Shown piece by piece: positions 1-11,399 of a stretch of DNA of 64,000 bases. The stretch covers positions 85,198 through 149,197 of the forward strand of contig NMRA01000293.1 in the NCBI GenBank assembly GCA_002633005.1. The letters run 5' to 3'. Below the pieces are notes generated by a model, which was given only the letters and a program-made list of their open reading frames with translations, was not told the DNA's origin and made no database searches. How positions within the stretch are numbered: the stretch's first letter is position 1; each line of letters begins with the position of its first letter. The translations under genes were made by a program, and so were the position numbers. The stretch is from Phoronis australis (Eukaryota > Phoronida > Phoronidae).

Positions 1-400
1 GATGTGGCAAACGATTTTGTACGAGGAAGTGAAATGCGAAAGGCACAACTCGGGGTTTTTACCACGTTAGACTTAGCTGCAGCCCGAGTTCCTGTGTGCA
101 GCAGGGCAACGTCCACTGATTTATGTTGAAGAGTAAATAAAAACATTTATAATTATTACACACCTTCATTCTTACTGTTCAGCAAGAGTAATCGTATGAG
201 CGGCATGTATGTTGCTCCAAAAATTTCCAGTCAATCTTAACAAAAAATTAACTCTAAAAGTACAGCATCTGTTACACACCTTATTATTAGTAAACATATT
301 TTTTCATAAAATTCAAAACGTACCTAGTGGTTGCAGTAGTTCATTTTACAGCGTTGATATATACACCCCAGTGCAACGAAATTAGAAGTTACGTATCGAC

Positions 401-445
401 CAGGGTCGGTGCCCCCCAATAATTTTTACCTTCCTACGGGCCTGG
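401..445 (+). repeat. Short dispersed repeat end, copy 1
   Basis: A C-tract, then AATAATTTTT, then CTTCCTACGGGCCTGG. The same order of blocks recurs at 2211-2258. This looks like the terminal segment of a transposon family whose inner part starts with a C-rich run. No partner inverted end was found for either copy. Confidence 0.5.
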
Positions 446-446
446 A

Positions 447-1180
447 TTTACATGTTTATATATCTACGAAAACTTACAGGTTAATAGATGATTTTTGGCA
501 GTTACAAGCTAGTCTTTTAAGAAATGATTACGGTTCAGGGAATTAAGTTGAAGCATGAATATGGAAAAAACTTTAGTATAATCCGATCCCCCAATAGTAA
601 AGGACAATTGGACGCTTTTTGCCTATCTAAAATAATTCTCAAGGACATTGATGAAATTCGGACACTTCCCAAAATTTACTCACAATTCAAATGACAATAA
701 ATGCATTGCTTTTTTGACTTCGGTACAGGTTTTGTTGTTTAAACTCACTAACAGGGGATCAAAACGGAATTTTATAAGTCCTTAAATCAGGTAAGCGCAT
801 TGTTCATGGATTTGATTGTTGGTTTCTGATTTACATGTTTATGAAAATGTACTGATTAAGAGCTGATTTTCTTACAATCAGAAGCTAACCTTGTAAGAAG
901 TGACAATGCTTCAATGAACTTAGTTGCAGGCCGACATTGGGAAATTTCGATCTATCATCAGATCCCCCAGTATGAAAGTACATTAAATGATTCTTGTCTA
1001 TCTGAAATAAGTCTCAAGGAAATTGATGATTTTCGGACAGCTCAACAAAGTGTTCCAAAATGTTCTCACGCTTCGAATGACAGTAAATTGTATCTTGGCG
1101 TAGGAACTAGATTACTGGGTTTAAGTTTACAAACTGCAGATCGAAAAAGACGTTTAAGTACTTAAACAAATAAAATTAAG
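447..1180 (+). repeat. Diverged tandem duplication, period about 380 bp
   Basis: Unit 1 (about 447-800) and unit 2 (about 829-1180) share, in the same order, a TTACATGTTTAT start, a GATCCCCCA block (near 583 and 961), TCTCAAGGA followed by ATTGATGA (near 639 and 1011), an AATGACA block and a GTTTAA block near the end. Stop codons occur in all frames, so this is not coding. It is either an old direct duplication or two copies of one transposon lying side by side. Confidence 0.65.
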
Positions 1181-1444
1181 TCATTGGTCATCAAATTGGA
1201 AAGGATCTCTTTGCACTTCCTTGATGTTTTTAGTTTCCAGTAGTATTGCGCAATGAATTTTTGTTCTTCCAAAACTGAATCGTTTGCTTGCATTTTCCGT
1301 GCATACTACACACACGGCATGCGCACACCCAGCCTAAAATATAGGAAAGCTCTATTTTTTGAGGATGTGGACATTTTACTAAAGAAAAATAAACGGAATA
1401 CGGGGCTTGTTCAGGCTATGAATTGTGCATATGCCGAATTCCTG

Positions 1445-1590
1445 CCTCAGTAGACTTTTGTCTCATTTATCTCGTACTTTTTGTTTCTTTGAGGCGGACC
1501 TTTTTGCCCACTTTACCGAATGGGGGGAGGGATCGTTCGGGTCCCCCGAGCCCAACCCCCCTATGGGTGTGCGCATGCACGGAGCACGTC
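1445..1590 (-). repeat. Dispersed G/C-tract repeat, copy 1
   Basis: This segment matches 58075-58200 in inverted orientation. Shared blocks are a GACTTTT..TCTCATTT..CTCG segment, ACTTTTTGTTTC, a GGCG..CCTTTTTGCCCACTT block, a G/C homopolymer stretch and a GTGCGCATGC-like end. It is a non-coding dispersed repeat; the orientation given is relative to the copy at 58075. Short open frames overlapping it are incidental. Confidence 0.65.
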
Positions 1591-2210
1591 CTGACTGGCA
1601 CACCCACGTTAAAAGTGTTAAAAGTAAGGTGTAACCATGTAGGCCTAGTAGGTCTGCGTAGAATATCAGTTATCCATGGGAACTAAATTTGAACTCCAGA
1701 CGTTGGAGTGTGTACATTTTTGGGACACACTCTGTATCATTTCCCCCAGCAACCAGAACAAATTGCACTACCGGCAGTGTTTCATCTAGGCATTCTGAAA
1801 CGGCCACAAAGGCACTCATACCAGGCACCTCGGGACCTCACCTTTCCAAAAAATTACTTCAAAGAATGTTCATAATAAATTGAAGTTTTCCCCGAAACTG
1901 TGTCATAATAAAGCAAACCTTGGCCTTCAACCCAGAGCTGAAGAATAGGTAGGAATCCACTGTTGGAACCCAGCTATAATTACTTCAGGCAGCTCCCAGC
2001 TACCCGTCAGTGCGCTGGCCCTAGACTCATTCTTACTCTCCGTGAAACTTTGTTGGTTCACGGTTACTCAAATCGTAATGGCTGCACCCCTGGTATTACC
2101 CCCACCTACGGCGAACGTGGGGGGGGGTGTCGGTACAAATATGATGACACCCAGAGAACGGGTGGGGGGAGGGGTGGCGATAGCAAGGGGGTAGGTTGAC
2201 GAAGTCAAAT

Positions 2211-2258
2211 CGGTTTGTGCCCCCCCCTCCCAATAATTTTTCCTTCCTACGGGCCTGG
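2211..2258 (+). repeat. Short dispersed repeat end, copy 2
   Basis: Second copy of the element end at 401-445: a C-tract, AATAATTTTTCCTTCCTACG and GGCCTGG. It lies in the intron just before the first visible SPO11 exon. Confidence 0.5.
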
Positions 2259-2375
2259 TAAGGGACACGTTGAGGCCACTTTCATAATCATAACAATAAG
2301 TGGTCTTAATCAAAAGTTAATGTCCATATAAGGCGTGTGTATAACAGCTTTGGCTTGCACATGACTAGGGTAAAG

Positions 2376-5300
2376 GATTTCCTGACGTCAACACAAGAAT
2401 GATGCTGAAGCTGCTGTATACAACTCTGCACATCCCTGTCCTGGCGCTGGTAGATGCTGATCCGCACGGTGAGCACTGACAATTAATAAATGTCCAACTC
2501 TTAATACAAAACCGGTGAATATCTTCTTTTTTACAGGGAGTGTAGGCGTGGATACAGATGACCGAATGGGTTTCTGTGCCCGGTTGCAAGAAACGGTTCC
2601 AAATAAGTTCCCTAAATATTTTGCGTAGGCCTATTTGTGTCGTTCTTTACTTTCTATCATTTTATGTTAACTATGACCTCCCCCATCTGCCAAAAATTGC
2701 ATGAACTAAATCGATAGTTTCATTGGAACATATTGTTGAAAAGTGTGTATAGTGTCAGAGACTGCTGGACAGGTCCTGTGCAGCAAGAATCTGTATTTTT
2801 AAATTTGATCTAAAAATACAGAATCTCAAAGTCTCTTGATACAAGGAATAGTCGAAATATTACCTTATTGCGCAAAATACATGTACTTAAAACCTTATCC
2901 AGTCTAATTTATGTCTTCAGTAACTTGGATTTAAATAGCGTAAATCGGGCAAAGGTTAATGCTATTATAAAGAATTGTTTGGGAAAACAAACCCCGAGAG
3001 TTAGACAATTGGCTGTCAATACCCATGGAAATGCTGGTTTGGCAATTTCGGACATTAATATCATGACTATAAATCACTACTAAAGAAGTGGGTTAAGCGT
3101 TTACGGAACGGGAACAAAACATTTTTAAACAGTGTGGGGTAATTGTAATTTTTAAATCTAACTATAAATATAAATTGTTATCTTTAGAAAATCACAATGC
3201 CTTCTACCATGACATTCTAATGGCATGTGAAGAAATCTTTGAATATTTAAATCAAGACATATCAGTAGTAAACTAGGTGATTTGGAACAACAAAGGCATA
3301 TTAATTATTGAAAAAAACTGTATTTTCAGGTGTTTATATGAGGCAGGCATTATTTTTGTGAAAGACCTTTTATATTTTGAAAATCAATTTGTCTGGGGAA
3401 GTCCTGAAGGAAAGATACAAGTGATCAAATTGGATAAATTATGTTGCCTTGAGACGAGCGATCAAATTGCAGGTTCGAAACCTCGTGATTTGCAAGTCAT
3501 ATTGCATAAAATCTTTCAAATCAAATCAGTTTGATACTCATTATACGAGAAATATGCTTTCTAAAATTGCCTCGCCTCCTGATGTCATACAGTTTGATTG
3601 ATTGTTGTACCAGACAACAAATTAAGGAAATCTATGCTCTTCCATATAAGCTATTATTACTTCCTTATGTGAGAACATTGAAATATTATTATATTCGTAG
3701 AAAGGTTTTTACCAAATATATTTAAAAAAGTGAAAATAGTTGGCGAGGACACATGTACATCGTGCAGAGCTGTAGAAACTTTTGACCATATGTTTATTGA
3801 GTGTAAAGTTGTTAAAGCCTTGTGGCATGACGTTCAGAGATCAATAACCAACAAAGATGCACATCATAATGTAAATGCAGAGAAGGATGTGATATTCACT
3901 GCATATTTTGACTGCGATTTTGGTATATGGTATATTAACCATTTGTCAATACTTTATTTATCTGTGTGCTTAAGACGAAACTGCACCTGCCTACACAAAG
4001 CATTTAACTATCATCTTTGTAACTATATAATTGCCATACGAAATAGTCTTCCTTTGAGAAATATGAAACTCAAAACAATCATTTGAAGCAATAGTAAAAA
4101 AATCAAATCGTGTTTACCTACTATAATTTTGAAGCATGAATGTGTGTGTGTCCTTGCTATTGTTATTTTCTTGAATAAACTACCAAAAATGACCTCTTTG
4201 ACTACTGACATTTTCTAAAAACATAACTAAAAACTGACCCCTTAGTTCAATGATGATAGATAGGGACTAATAGTCCATAAATTAGGGGCTTTGCATGAAA
4301 AGATCAATACTTATTTTCAATAATTTTGAGAACTTAACGTAGAGCTCACGCTCGATTTGTATCAAATCCAAAAACTGACTTGGTAAGGAATCTGAAACAG
4401 CATAAGGAAGAACACAATCAGTGTTTGTCCCAAGTCCACAGAGACACAGTACATTTAGGGAACTTGTTTGAGTCTCTATTAAGGACTGTGTCAAGCAATA
4501 ACGACAGGGCAGGGGTAAGTGTAAATGGCATCCTGTATTCATTTAGAACCCTACAAAAGTGACCGAGCTGACGTTCCGGGCGCCCTGTCTCTGCGCTTGG
4601 AGTAAGCATTTTCAACTCCGTTTTCAGTTACCACTATTGCTTAAACACTCTTAAAATAATTAATAATATAATATTTGGATCAGCACGGTTGCAGTATTTG
4701 TACGTTGTGTCATGTTGGTAACATGTAATTATGCTCTTTCCAGGTATCGAGATTATGACTGTTTACAAATATGGATCAAAGGTAACTCTTGAAATGACAT
4801 TGTCGTTTTACTGCCGAAAACGCATTTTTGGGGATTATTTTTTGATATGACAGACTTTCGAAGTTATTGGCTTTGTTGCAATTTTATTACAAATAGCCAA
4901 TATTTCTGCGCTTGGTGCCAGACATTCGCTGAAATCAAGGCTTGTGACTACCAGTTGAAGCCTGATTTAGCGCCGCCATCGGAGGGTTTAACTGTGGCCG
5001 CTAAGGTTCCAGGTTCACATGCGCGTTGGGACTGATCCCAGAAAACCACCCTTCTTGCTGATAATGTCACTTTACGTATGCTAAACTTGTGTTTATGTTC
5101 AGGCTTTTCCGTGACCGAATCCAAGGGTCACTAAGAATGACGTACAAAAACATATAAAAGAGCCAAGTGGCACTTCAATACGAATAGGGCATTTTGCCCA
5201 ACTATAACAATCTAGCTAACTGTGTGAATACTAGCGTCAAAGTATTTATAGTTTTGTACCAGTTAAGGGGGCTAATACACCTTCGGCTTATATTTCATGG

Positions 5301-7862
5301 GCAAACATGACAGACTGAGTGAACACTCTACCCTGTTAGGCAAACTAATTGTTTGTGTTGGCGTCAGTACACACGGTCCCACAGGGCAAGTTTACAAGCA
5401 TTTCTAAATTTTCTTTTAACCCCTCGGAACAGAAATTCGATTTTTTTTTGTTATTGAAAGAGATGCAAAACATGAACAAATTCGGAAGGGCGCAGCATTT
5501 ATAATGACGTAGACAATGAAACGGCATTGTTTCTTCGGACACATCACCCTCCGCACTTCCGTATGTTGGTATTCGCTGCTAACTTCATTACAAGGGTTTT
5601 TGTAATTTATTCATGTAAAAAAGTGTAAATAGGCGCAGGCATCTTCCGTGAAATCTGGCATGTGAATCATATGGACTCGTATACGAAATGATAAATTTTC
5701 TGAGGGATATTTAAAAACGACTCATTCCAAAGATAAGGTAAAATGTTTATATTCTAATGTATGCCTGACCAACGAGCTAGATACTGTATCTAGCTCATTG
5801 GTCTGACGTAATGTTTCTTGGGAGACAAAGCAATTCGCAGCCGGTCAAATTAGTTCATTAATCTTTAGTGTGTTTTGTTTTCTGCCAATCATCCACGAAC
5901 ATGACACGGTCAAAGATAATAAAATGTCAGTTGGGTCAAATAATTTCACGAAAACAGTGATCTTAAAACGAGACGTGTTGAAAAGTTCAAAACAGAGAAT
6001 GCCTGATTACAACTGAGTGAATAATGCATTTCCTCGGGGAAAATCGTTCAAGTGCAACATTCCCGAATATAAGGATTTACTTGAATACTGTAGGTCCATT
6101 GGCTTTGTTGAGTACCTTTCCAAGAGTTCAAATGCTTTATACATACAGGCGGGAGTAGCGAACTGTGCGCGCTCAAATTGTGGGCCAGTGACCAGACTGC
6201 AGACTCATACCGCATGTATTTTCTATTCCAGTCCATGGCATTTGACGCAACACATCTCACTGTCCCGTCACTACAATGGCTGGGTGTACTGCCAACGGAC
6301 ATAACCAATCTTCACATTCCCAGCCACGTGCTCGTTCCGTTGACTACAGCGGACAGAAACAAAGCGAGAGACTTGTTGGCCAGACCCCACTTAGCCTCAC
6401 ACCCCAAGTGGGTGAAACAGGTGGAGAACTTGAGTAGAATTGGCTTGAATCCAATTTTGTCAATAATTCGTGATTTACCGGTCTTCACAAAGTCGACACT
6501 CCAAAGCCTTGTAGTACCAAAACTTGTTTTGCTGATAAATTGCAATATCGGGCTTTTCGAATAAGCACGAAGCACTGGTCCTCGATTGAGCTACTTCAAA
6601 CATGAAGGACAGTGACCAAAGAAAAAAGCACCTACGGTCAATACGAAACCCCGAGACATTATCTATGAGTAAGTTAGTGAGATGAGCCCCAGCGCGGTAT
6701 GTAACCATGACCTGTGGTCTAATTTTTCATTTTTGACATTTTCCTTTCTGCTTTTCCGAATGTCGCAACAAAATATTGTGCAACTGGTGCACTTGTTATT
6801 AATTAATACACACGCCACTCTCGTGAAATAACTGAATATTAACTCTTGAGGTGAACATAGTTGGTCGAAATGCACGTTCAGGAGCGGAGAAGTAATTTTA
6901 TGAAAGAATACAAACTTTCCCGCCAACTTTTAATACTGACAGCACATATGCTTGACCAGCATGACTTGATACCCGACATTACAAAGCATCCATCACACAG
7001 TGAGAGATTGTGAACGCGTAGCTCGATCCGAAACATTCAGGGCTTGAAATTACCAATAGCCAAATAAAAAAATCCCAGGTGATGTATCGTTTCACAAATA
7101 AATAGACTTATGTGATAGAAACATTTTTTGTGTTGTAAAATTTAACTGAAATAAACGTTTTTGCATGAATAAAGTCAAAATCATGATAAAAAAGACAAAA
7201 AAGGATGAAATTTAAAATCAAGTAAAAGGAAATCGACACCACTAATGAAAAGAGGAAAAACCTTTAAATGAGGAAAATTCCAAGCCCTGAATAGTGCTAA
7301 GTCACGAGCCACCGAAAGCTGCTGCTTTGATTAGCATAAAATGAAACATAATCGGTGAGTCATGTTCGCGACAACGTGCCTCGATCGTACTGCCATGTAC
7401 GTGCTTCGTACGTCAATAATCAGACCAATTTGTTAACTCGAGATAGTACTTCCCATTTGAAGGCAAGTGAAGTCTACGTGCAAAATCGATGTTTCGTACA
7501 GGCATTTGTTCACCAAACCTAATTAACAAGTAGCTTATTGATATTGCATAAACCTATGATCATATTGTAGCAATTTGTAAAGTATTGAATCAGACCACCC
7601 TACTTTATGAACTGGCATGCGACTCGTCATGCACGTCAGCTCGATCGTTATCACCGTCATGTGTATACGGTGCGGTGGCCTGTTCACAAATAAATTGATA
7701 AATCTATGGTATTCTGTAAGTAGTCTGCTCGATCTCTTTTAGGTGAAAGTGCTACTGGAAACGGGATGTAAGGCCGAGATTCAGTGCCTGTCGGCAATAT
7801 CTATGAATTTTCTCACTGACGTCTACTTGCCAAATAAAATACAGCAAGGCGGTTGGATTTAA
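2376..7862 (+). CDS. SPO11: SPO11 meiotic recombination protein, C-terminal exons (partial)
   Basis: SPO11 is the topoisomerase VI A-like protein that makes the double-strand breaks that start meiotic recombination. Four exons are visible: 2376-2468, 4744-4781, 6232-6420 and 7743-7862 (TAA at 7860-7862). All junctions are GT-AG and the phases join without error into about 145 residues. Exon 1 here has the Toprim acidic motif VDADPHG, preceded by FPDVNTR. The next gives GIEIMTVYKYGSK. The third begins SMAFDATHL and contains PSLQWLGVLP and VPLTTADRNKA. The last ends KAEIQCLSAISMNF..DVYLPNKIQQGGWI, the family's usual C-terminus. The exons with the catalytic tyrosine and the first Toprim glutamate must lie upstream of the window. 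The frame is intact, so nothing here suggests a pseudogene. Gene identity is confident; exact boundaries rest on homology and splice signals. Confidence 0.93.
2866..4090 (+). mobile_element. 5'-truncated L1/Tx1-like LINE, RT C-terminal part
   Basis: A degenerate non-LTR retrotransposon inside a SPO11 intron, in the gene's orientation. Frame segments in order: 2868-3083 resembles the RT thumb region (LIYVFSNLDL; GNAGLAISDINIM). A frameshift then gives KKWVKRLRNGNKTFL. The segment at 3277-3534 has IWNNKGILI..LYEAGIIFVKDLL, typical of the region after the RT. Then 3640-4086 has the zinc-knuckle C-x2-C-x7-H-x4-C (CTSC..HMFIEC) followed by KVVKALW. The polymerase core is absent, as expected for 5' truncation. 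Several frameshifts and stops make it inactive. Assignment to the L1/Tx1 group is from memory of the family layout. Confidence 0.8.
5767..5803. repeat. 17-bp stem, 3-nt loop hairpin
   Basis: Two 17-base arms (5767-5783 and 5787-5803) are complementary apart from one G:T-type mismatch, around the loop CTG. It lies in the SPO11 intron between 4782 and 6231. No longer inverted ends were seen around it. It could be the core of a small palindromic transposon; no function is assigned. Confidence 0.6.
7038..7289. mobile_element. MITE-like element, CAGGGCTTG ends
   Basis: Starts CAGGGCTTGAAAT and ends ATTCCAAGCCCTG, an inverted pair. The interior is A-rich with no coding capacity. The ends match those of 31152-31628 and, with some change, 38307-38568, so this is a non-autonomous family. 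The CAG start and CTG end are typical of hAT elements, but no clean 8-bp target duplication is visible. It sits in the last SPO11 intron. Confidence 0.6.
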
Positions 7863-7953
7863 CAGAGTCTGCGTGGATTTGGGCTTGTGGATCGGGCAAT
7901 GTGTCCACGGACACGAAGCCAGTAAACGAAATTTGTTTGTAACTTCTTTAGAC

Positions 7954-7959
7954 AATAAA
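7954..7959 (+). terminator. SPO11: SPO11 polyadenylation signal AATAAA
   Basis: Canonical AATAAA 92 bases after the SPO11 stop codon, followed by a T-rich stretch. It implies a short 3' UTR. Confidence 0.65.
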
Positions 7960-7979
7960 ACTGTTATTCAAATGCAAAC

Positions 7980-10900
7980 GAGTTGTTTCAAAAGTGGTGC
8001 ATTATTAAGAACAGTTTGTACTAAACATGTGTTTCACTGATAAATTATCTGTTAAAAAGAGACCTATTTATTCACCATCACAAAGGTCATCTATGAATAC
8101 TGCAACTACACTTTAACAGTTCAAATCACAGAACGGTTCTTACGTGAATTAAACACAATTAGAATATGACAAACTATGTCTACGTTTAAAAATAATTCAC
8201 TCATTAGGTATTAATATAAAAGTAACAGTCCCCTAAATTGGAGAGGATCCAAAAATGTCAAAGAAAAGGTGATTTTAAAGATTTATGACTGGATAAAATG
8301 CTTGCAATGCATGTAGACTCACATTGAATTATAAAATGCCTCAAGTTTACACAGAAAATGAGTAAGTACTGTTACTTAACTGCCCTCATCTGGGGAAGTG
8401 TTGAGCCATAACTTGCATTGGGTAAGTTATGACCTGGGTACAAATGAAGAGGGGGCAGCCTTCTCTTTATGTACTAACACAAGGACATACCATGTTAGAA
8501 AAATCCTTTGCCATGTTTGGAAATTGTAAGCCATGTTTGCAAAGCTCCCAGCCATGATAATTAAAATCTTGGGGGCATTTTTCAAAACTTGAATTTTAAG
8601 AGTAATCATTGAAATAGTGGCATGGGGTAGGTGTTTGTAATTCTTTTGCTGTAAAAACGATAACCACATTTGCAGCAAGTGGCTTCTGTGGAGAAGCAGA
8701 AAGGAGGAATATGATACAAAAACATGGCATGCAACCATGTGTTTGCACAATATTTGCATTTTTGCTAAAGGAGAACCATGGCAACAAAACTTTTCTAACT
8801 TTTCAATATGACCACCAACAGAATACAAATATAATAATAACCATGCACAGCATGTTCCTGTCAATCATAAATACTAGTAAATTAGTATAATTTAATGCTG
8901 GTTAAATGCACACTCAAAATAAGGGCATTTAAAACTGGTGCACTGATATTATGTGACCACAGCTGCAGCTCATAGGAGAGCAAAGGGGCATTATATCGCA
9001 TGAAGCCCCTTGGGCCTGCATGTGCTTTTTTCAGTGTTTTTAGAATGTACCTAAATATGTAATAAGAGGAATGCATCCGCCTTCTATCTACTTCCAATGA
9101 AATTGCTCAGAACTTTGGGATGTTGACACACTGATGCCTTGCTGATTGCTAGCTACCCAGCTGCTGCAGGACCATAGACATCACAGTATTAATATTTCTA
9201 TGAGCAGGACCTTCAGCTGGGATCATTTATTGATCAAAGTTTGCAGTCATTGAATGATCCCACTCAAAGGTTAGGTAGCTCGCGATCAACAAGCATGCCA
9301 CACAGTGGCAAGATTGAGAACATCATAAAACTTCCAGTCGATTTCATTCAGAATGGATAGAGGACAGCTGCATTCCCTTTTTTACATACATTGTGTAAGA
9401 GAGGTAAGTTCTAAAGATTGAAATTAGCTCCCATGCTCTAGCCTTGTCCCAGCAACAACAGCGGTGATCAAATCAACAATCATCAATTACAATAGCATGA
9501 GGTAGTAATGTTATCTACTTGTTTATATCCTTATAATTTTATCAACTCCTGATCATGCAGTACTAAAATTATCATTGATATGAATGGAAACCTATGAGAA
9601 CAAACAAGTTACATAGGTACAATGGGTTAATTATAAATAAACAGTGAGAGACAAATACAGTGAGACAAGTTGTCACACAGTGGAGTGGTTAAAAATCTGT
9701 TATATACCCTGGTCTGGGAGAAACACACTCAATCTGACCTTGAAGCAGTTAATTAGGTGTTAGACAAATGCCCAAGGGAGTGCCATATTCGTATGGGTTA
9801 GCATTCACGTTCAGTGACACACACCCCACAATATTCCAAGTTTTCGCTCAGCTCTTAAAATGAACACAATTCTCTTGCCTACAACTAACAAGCACCCCAA
9901 TGACTGTGTGTAAATGCTCGGAAACTACGACATCAATAAACTGCGGTAGTCTTGACAAGGAAATTCTGCCACCTGGATCTAACAATCCACTTCTCTATGG
10001 GTCATTTATGTTGGGTCAAAAGATGTAACAACAAAATCACCTATTAAGAATTATTTTAGAAAACACTTGGCTGATGAGCCAATCTGTATGGTTCACGGAT
10101 CGTGGCATTAGTTTGAGACATTACAACCTATTTTTGTTGTATTTTGCCCATTTGAACAAATGCATTAGAGCAGGGATTGGAATGAACAATGACAGAGAAG
10201 AGGAAAATTTTCTGGGTAATGTATTCGCTGAGATCCTGCACAAATATGTCTTAATTTTTTGGGTACAACTTTCCCCAAAAGATACTACCAGCAGGATTAG
10301 AATGTCCAAGATGGATAGATTCGGAACCTCCAGCAATACAAGACCAACAGTTGATTATCACAGGGTTATGCGGTAATTCTATGCTTATTTCACACAAAAA
10401 CAATTGCCAAATATTTTCTTTTCCCATTTTTTAAAAGCCAACAACTTTGCAGCAGAAAATGTAATTTGGCCAAATGTTGTTTCATGGCATCCACACAGTA
10501 CAAACCATGCTAACAGTAATAGATTGAAATTTTTTTAATTTAAATTTCTGTGAAAAAAAATTGGAAAAATTAGAAATTCACTTGTCGGCCATATGGTGTG
10601 CAAAGAACTACTGCACCTTTTACAAGGAAATCAATCTTGCCTCTTCATGTTCCACACAGAGTGGGGACTCATAACAGCCAACCTTTCTCAGTTAATAACC
10701 ATAACTAATTTCTCTTGAGAACTGTAGTTCCCTTCTCATGAACTGCAGTTCGGTCTCTCAAAAAGTATTTCTAATACACTACAGCACTTCTTTTTTAAAA
10801 CATCTGACAGTTGCTTTACACAAGTCAAATCAGTGCTGGAAAGTGGAAACATATGTGGCTTATGATAAAAGAATTGCATTTTTTCATCAGAATAAAATGG

Positions 10901-11399
10901 CAGTAAATAAAAAATAGTGCACTTGAGGAAATGCGTAAACTTACTAGAAAATCTGTGTTAAGGAGAATAAATGTCAAAAAGTAGGGAAGAGGATTGTAAG
11001 CTCTATATTACACGAGCATACAAGTGGGTGGATCACTTCATGGGAAGAGGTACACCTGAGGTATAATGTTCTCCACTGTACAAATGCAAGAAAGAGTAGG
11101 AACAGAAGACTCCTAAAATGCCTGGCATAGCTTGAAGGTGGACTCGTGTCATGTGACACGTCTTACTTCATACGAACTTGCACCTGGTCAAGTAAAGGAG
11201 ATGAACAAAACTGCTGAACATGCAATATAACACATGTTCCAATGAACACAACCATGACGTCACTTTTTGATGGATATCAGGCGTGAGTAGTGGAACATTT
11301 ACAAAATAATCGACACTCACAAAAGAATATTTTAGAGGATGCCTGTAAAGTCGTGTTAACGGAAAATGCACTAAAGAAACTTCCATACACAAACGTGCA
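7980..11399. other. Region between SPO11 and HS3ST 3' ends; no gene supported
   Basis: SPO11 and the sulfotransferase gene converge on this stretch, so its right part is probably the 3' UTR of the latter. No polyadenylation site could be fixed; one TTTATT near 9224 would read as AATAAA on the - strand. A frame of 145 codons at 8427-8864 (-) has no recognisable domain and no coding-like neighbours. A fragment starting CAGGGATTGGAATG at 10171 resembles the left end of the MITE family at 31152. Confidence 0.5.

Larger units (their letters stand above)
1..2375. other. SPO11 upstream intron with diverged repeats
   Basis: No SPO11 exon is visible here. The exon expected before the one at 2376, carrying the first Toprim glutamate motif and a Gly-Lys-Gly end, could not be found, so earlier SPO11 exons probably lie left of the window. 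The stretch holds a diverged tandem duplication (447-1180), two copies of a short repeat end (401-445 and 2211-2258) and a G/C-tract repeat (1445-1590). Poly-G and poly-C runs near 2120-2230 are part of these repeats. An open frame of 42 codons at 1-129, followed by a polyadenylation-like hexamer, is listed among the rejected items. Confidence 0.5.

Noticed and set aside
1-129. Open frame from the window edge (42 codons) ending TGA, with AATAAA nearby, as a terminal exon of another gene
   Set aside because: The length is not significant. The peptide matches nothing I know, and SPO11 exons flank the region on the same strand, so a second gene end here would have to be nested.
6421-6564. Read-through C-terminus of the SPO11 exon at 6232
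   Set aside because: The frame continues past 6420, but the peptide has no SPO11 similarity. The donor at 6421 and the exon at 7743 give the expected family ending.
8427-8864. 145-codon frame on the - strand
   Set aside because: Biased, hydrophobic composition, no domain, repeated CCATG words in the DNA, and a position in the probable 3' UTR of the sulfotransferase gene.
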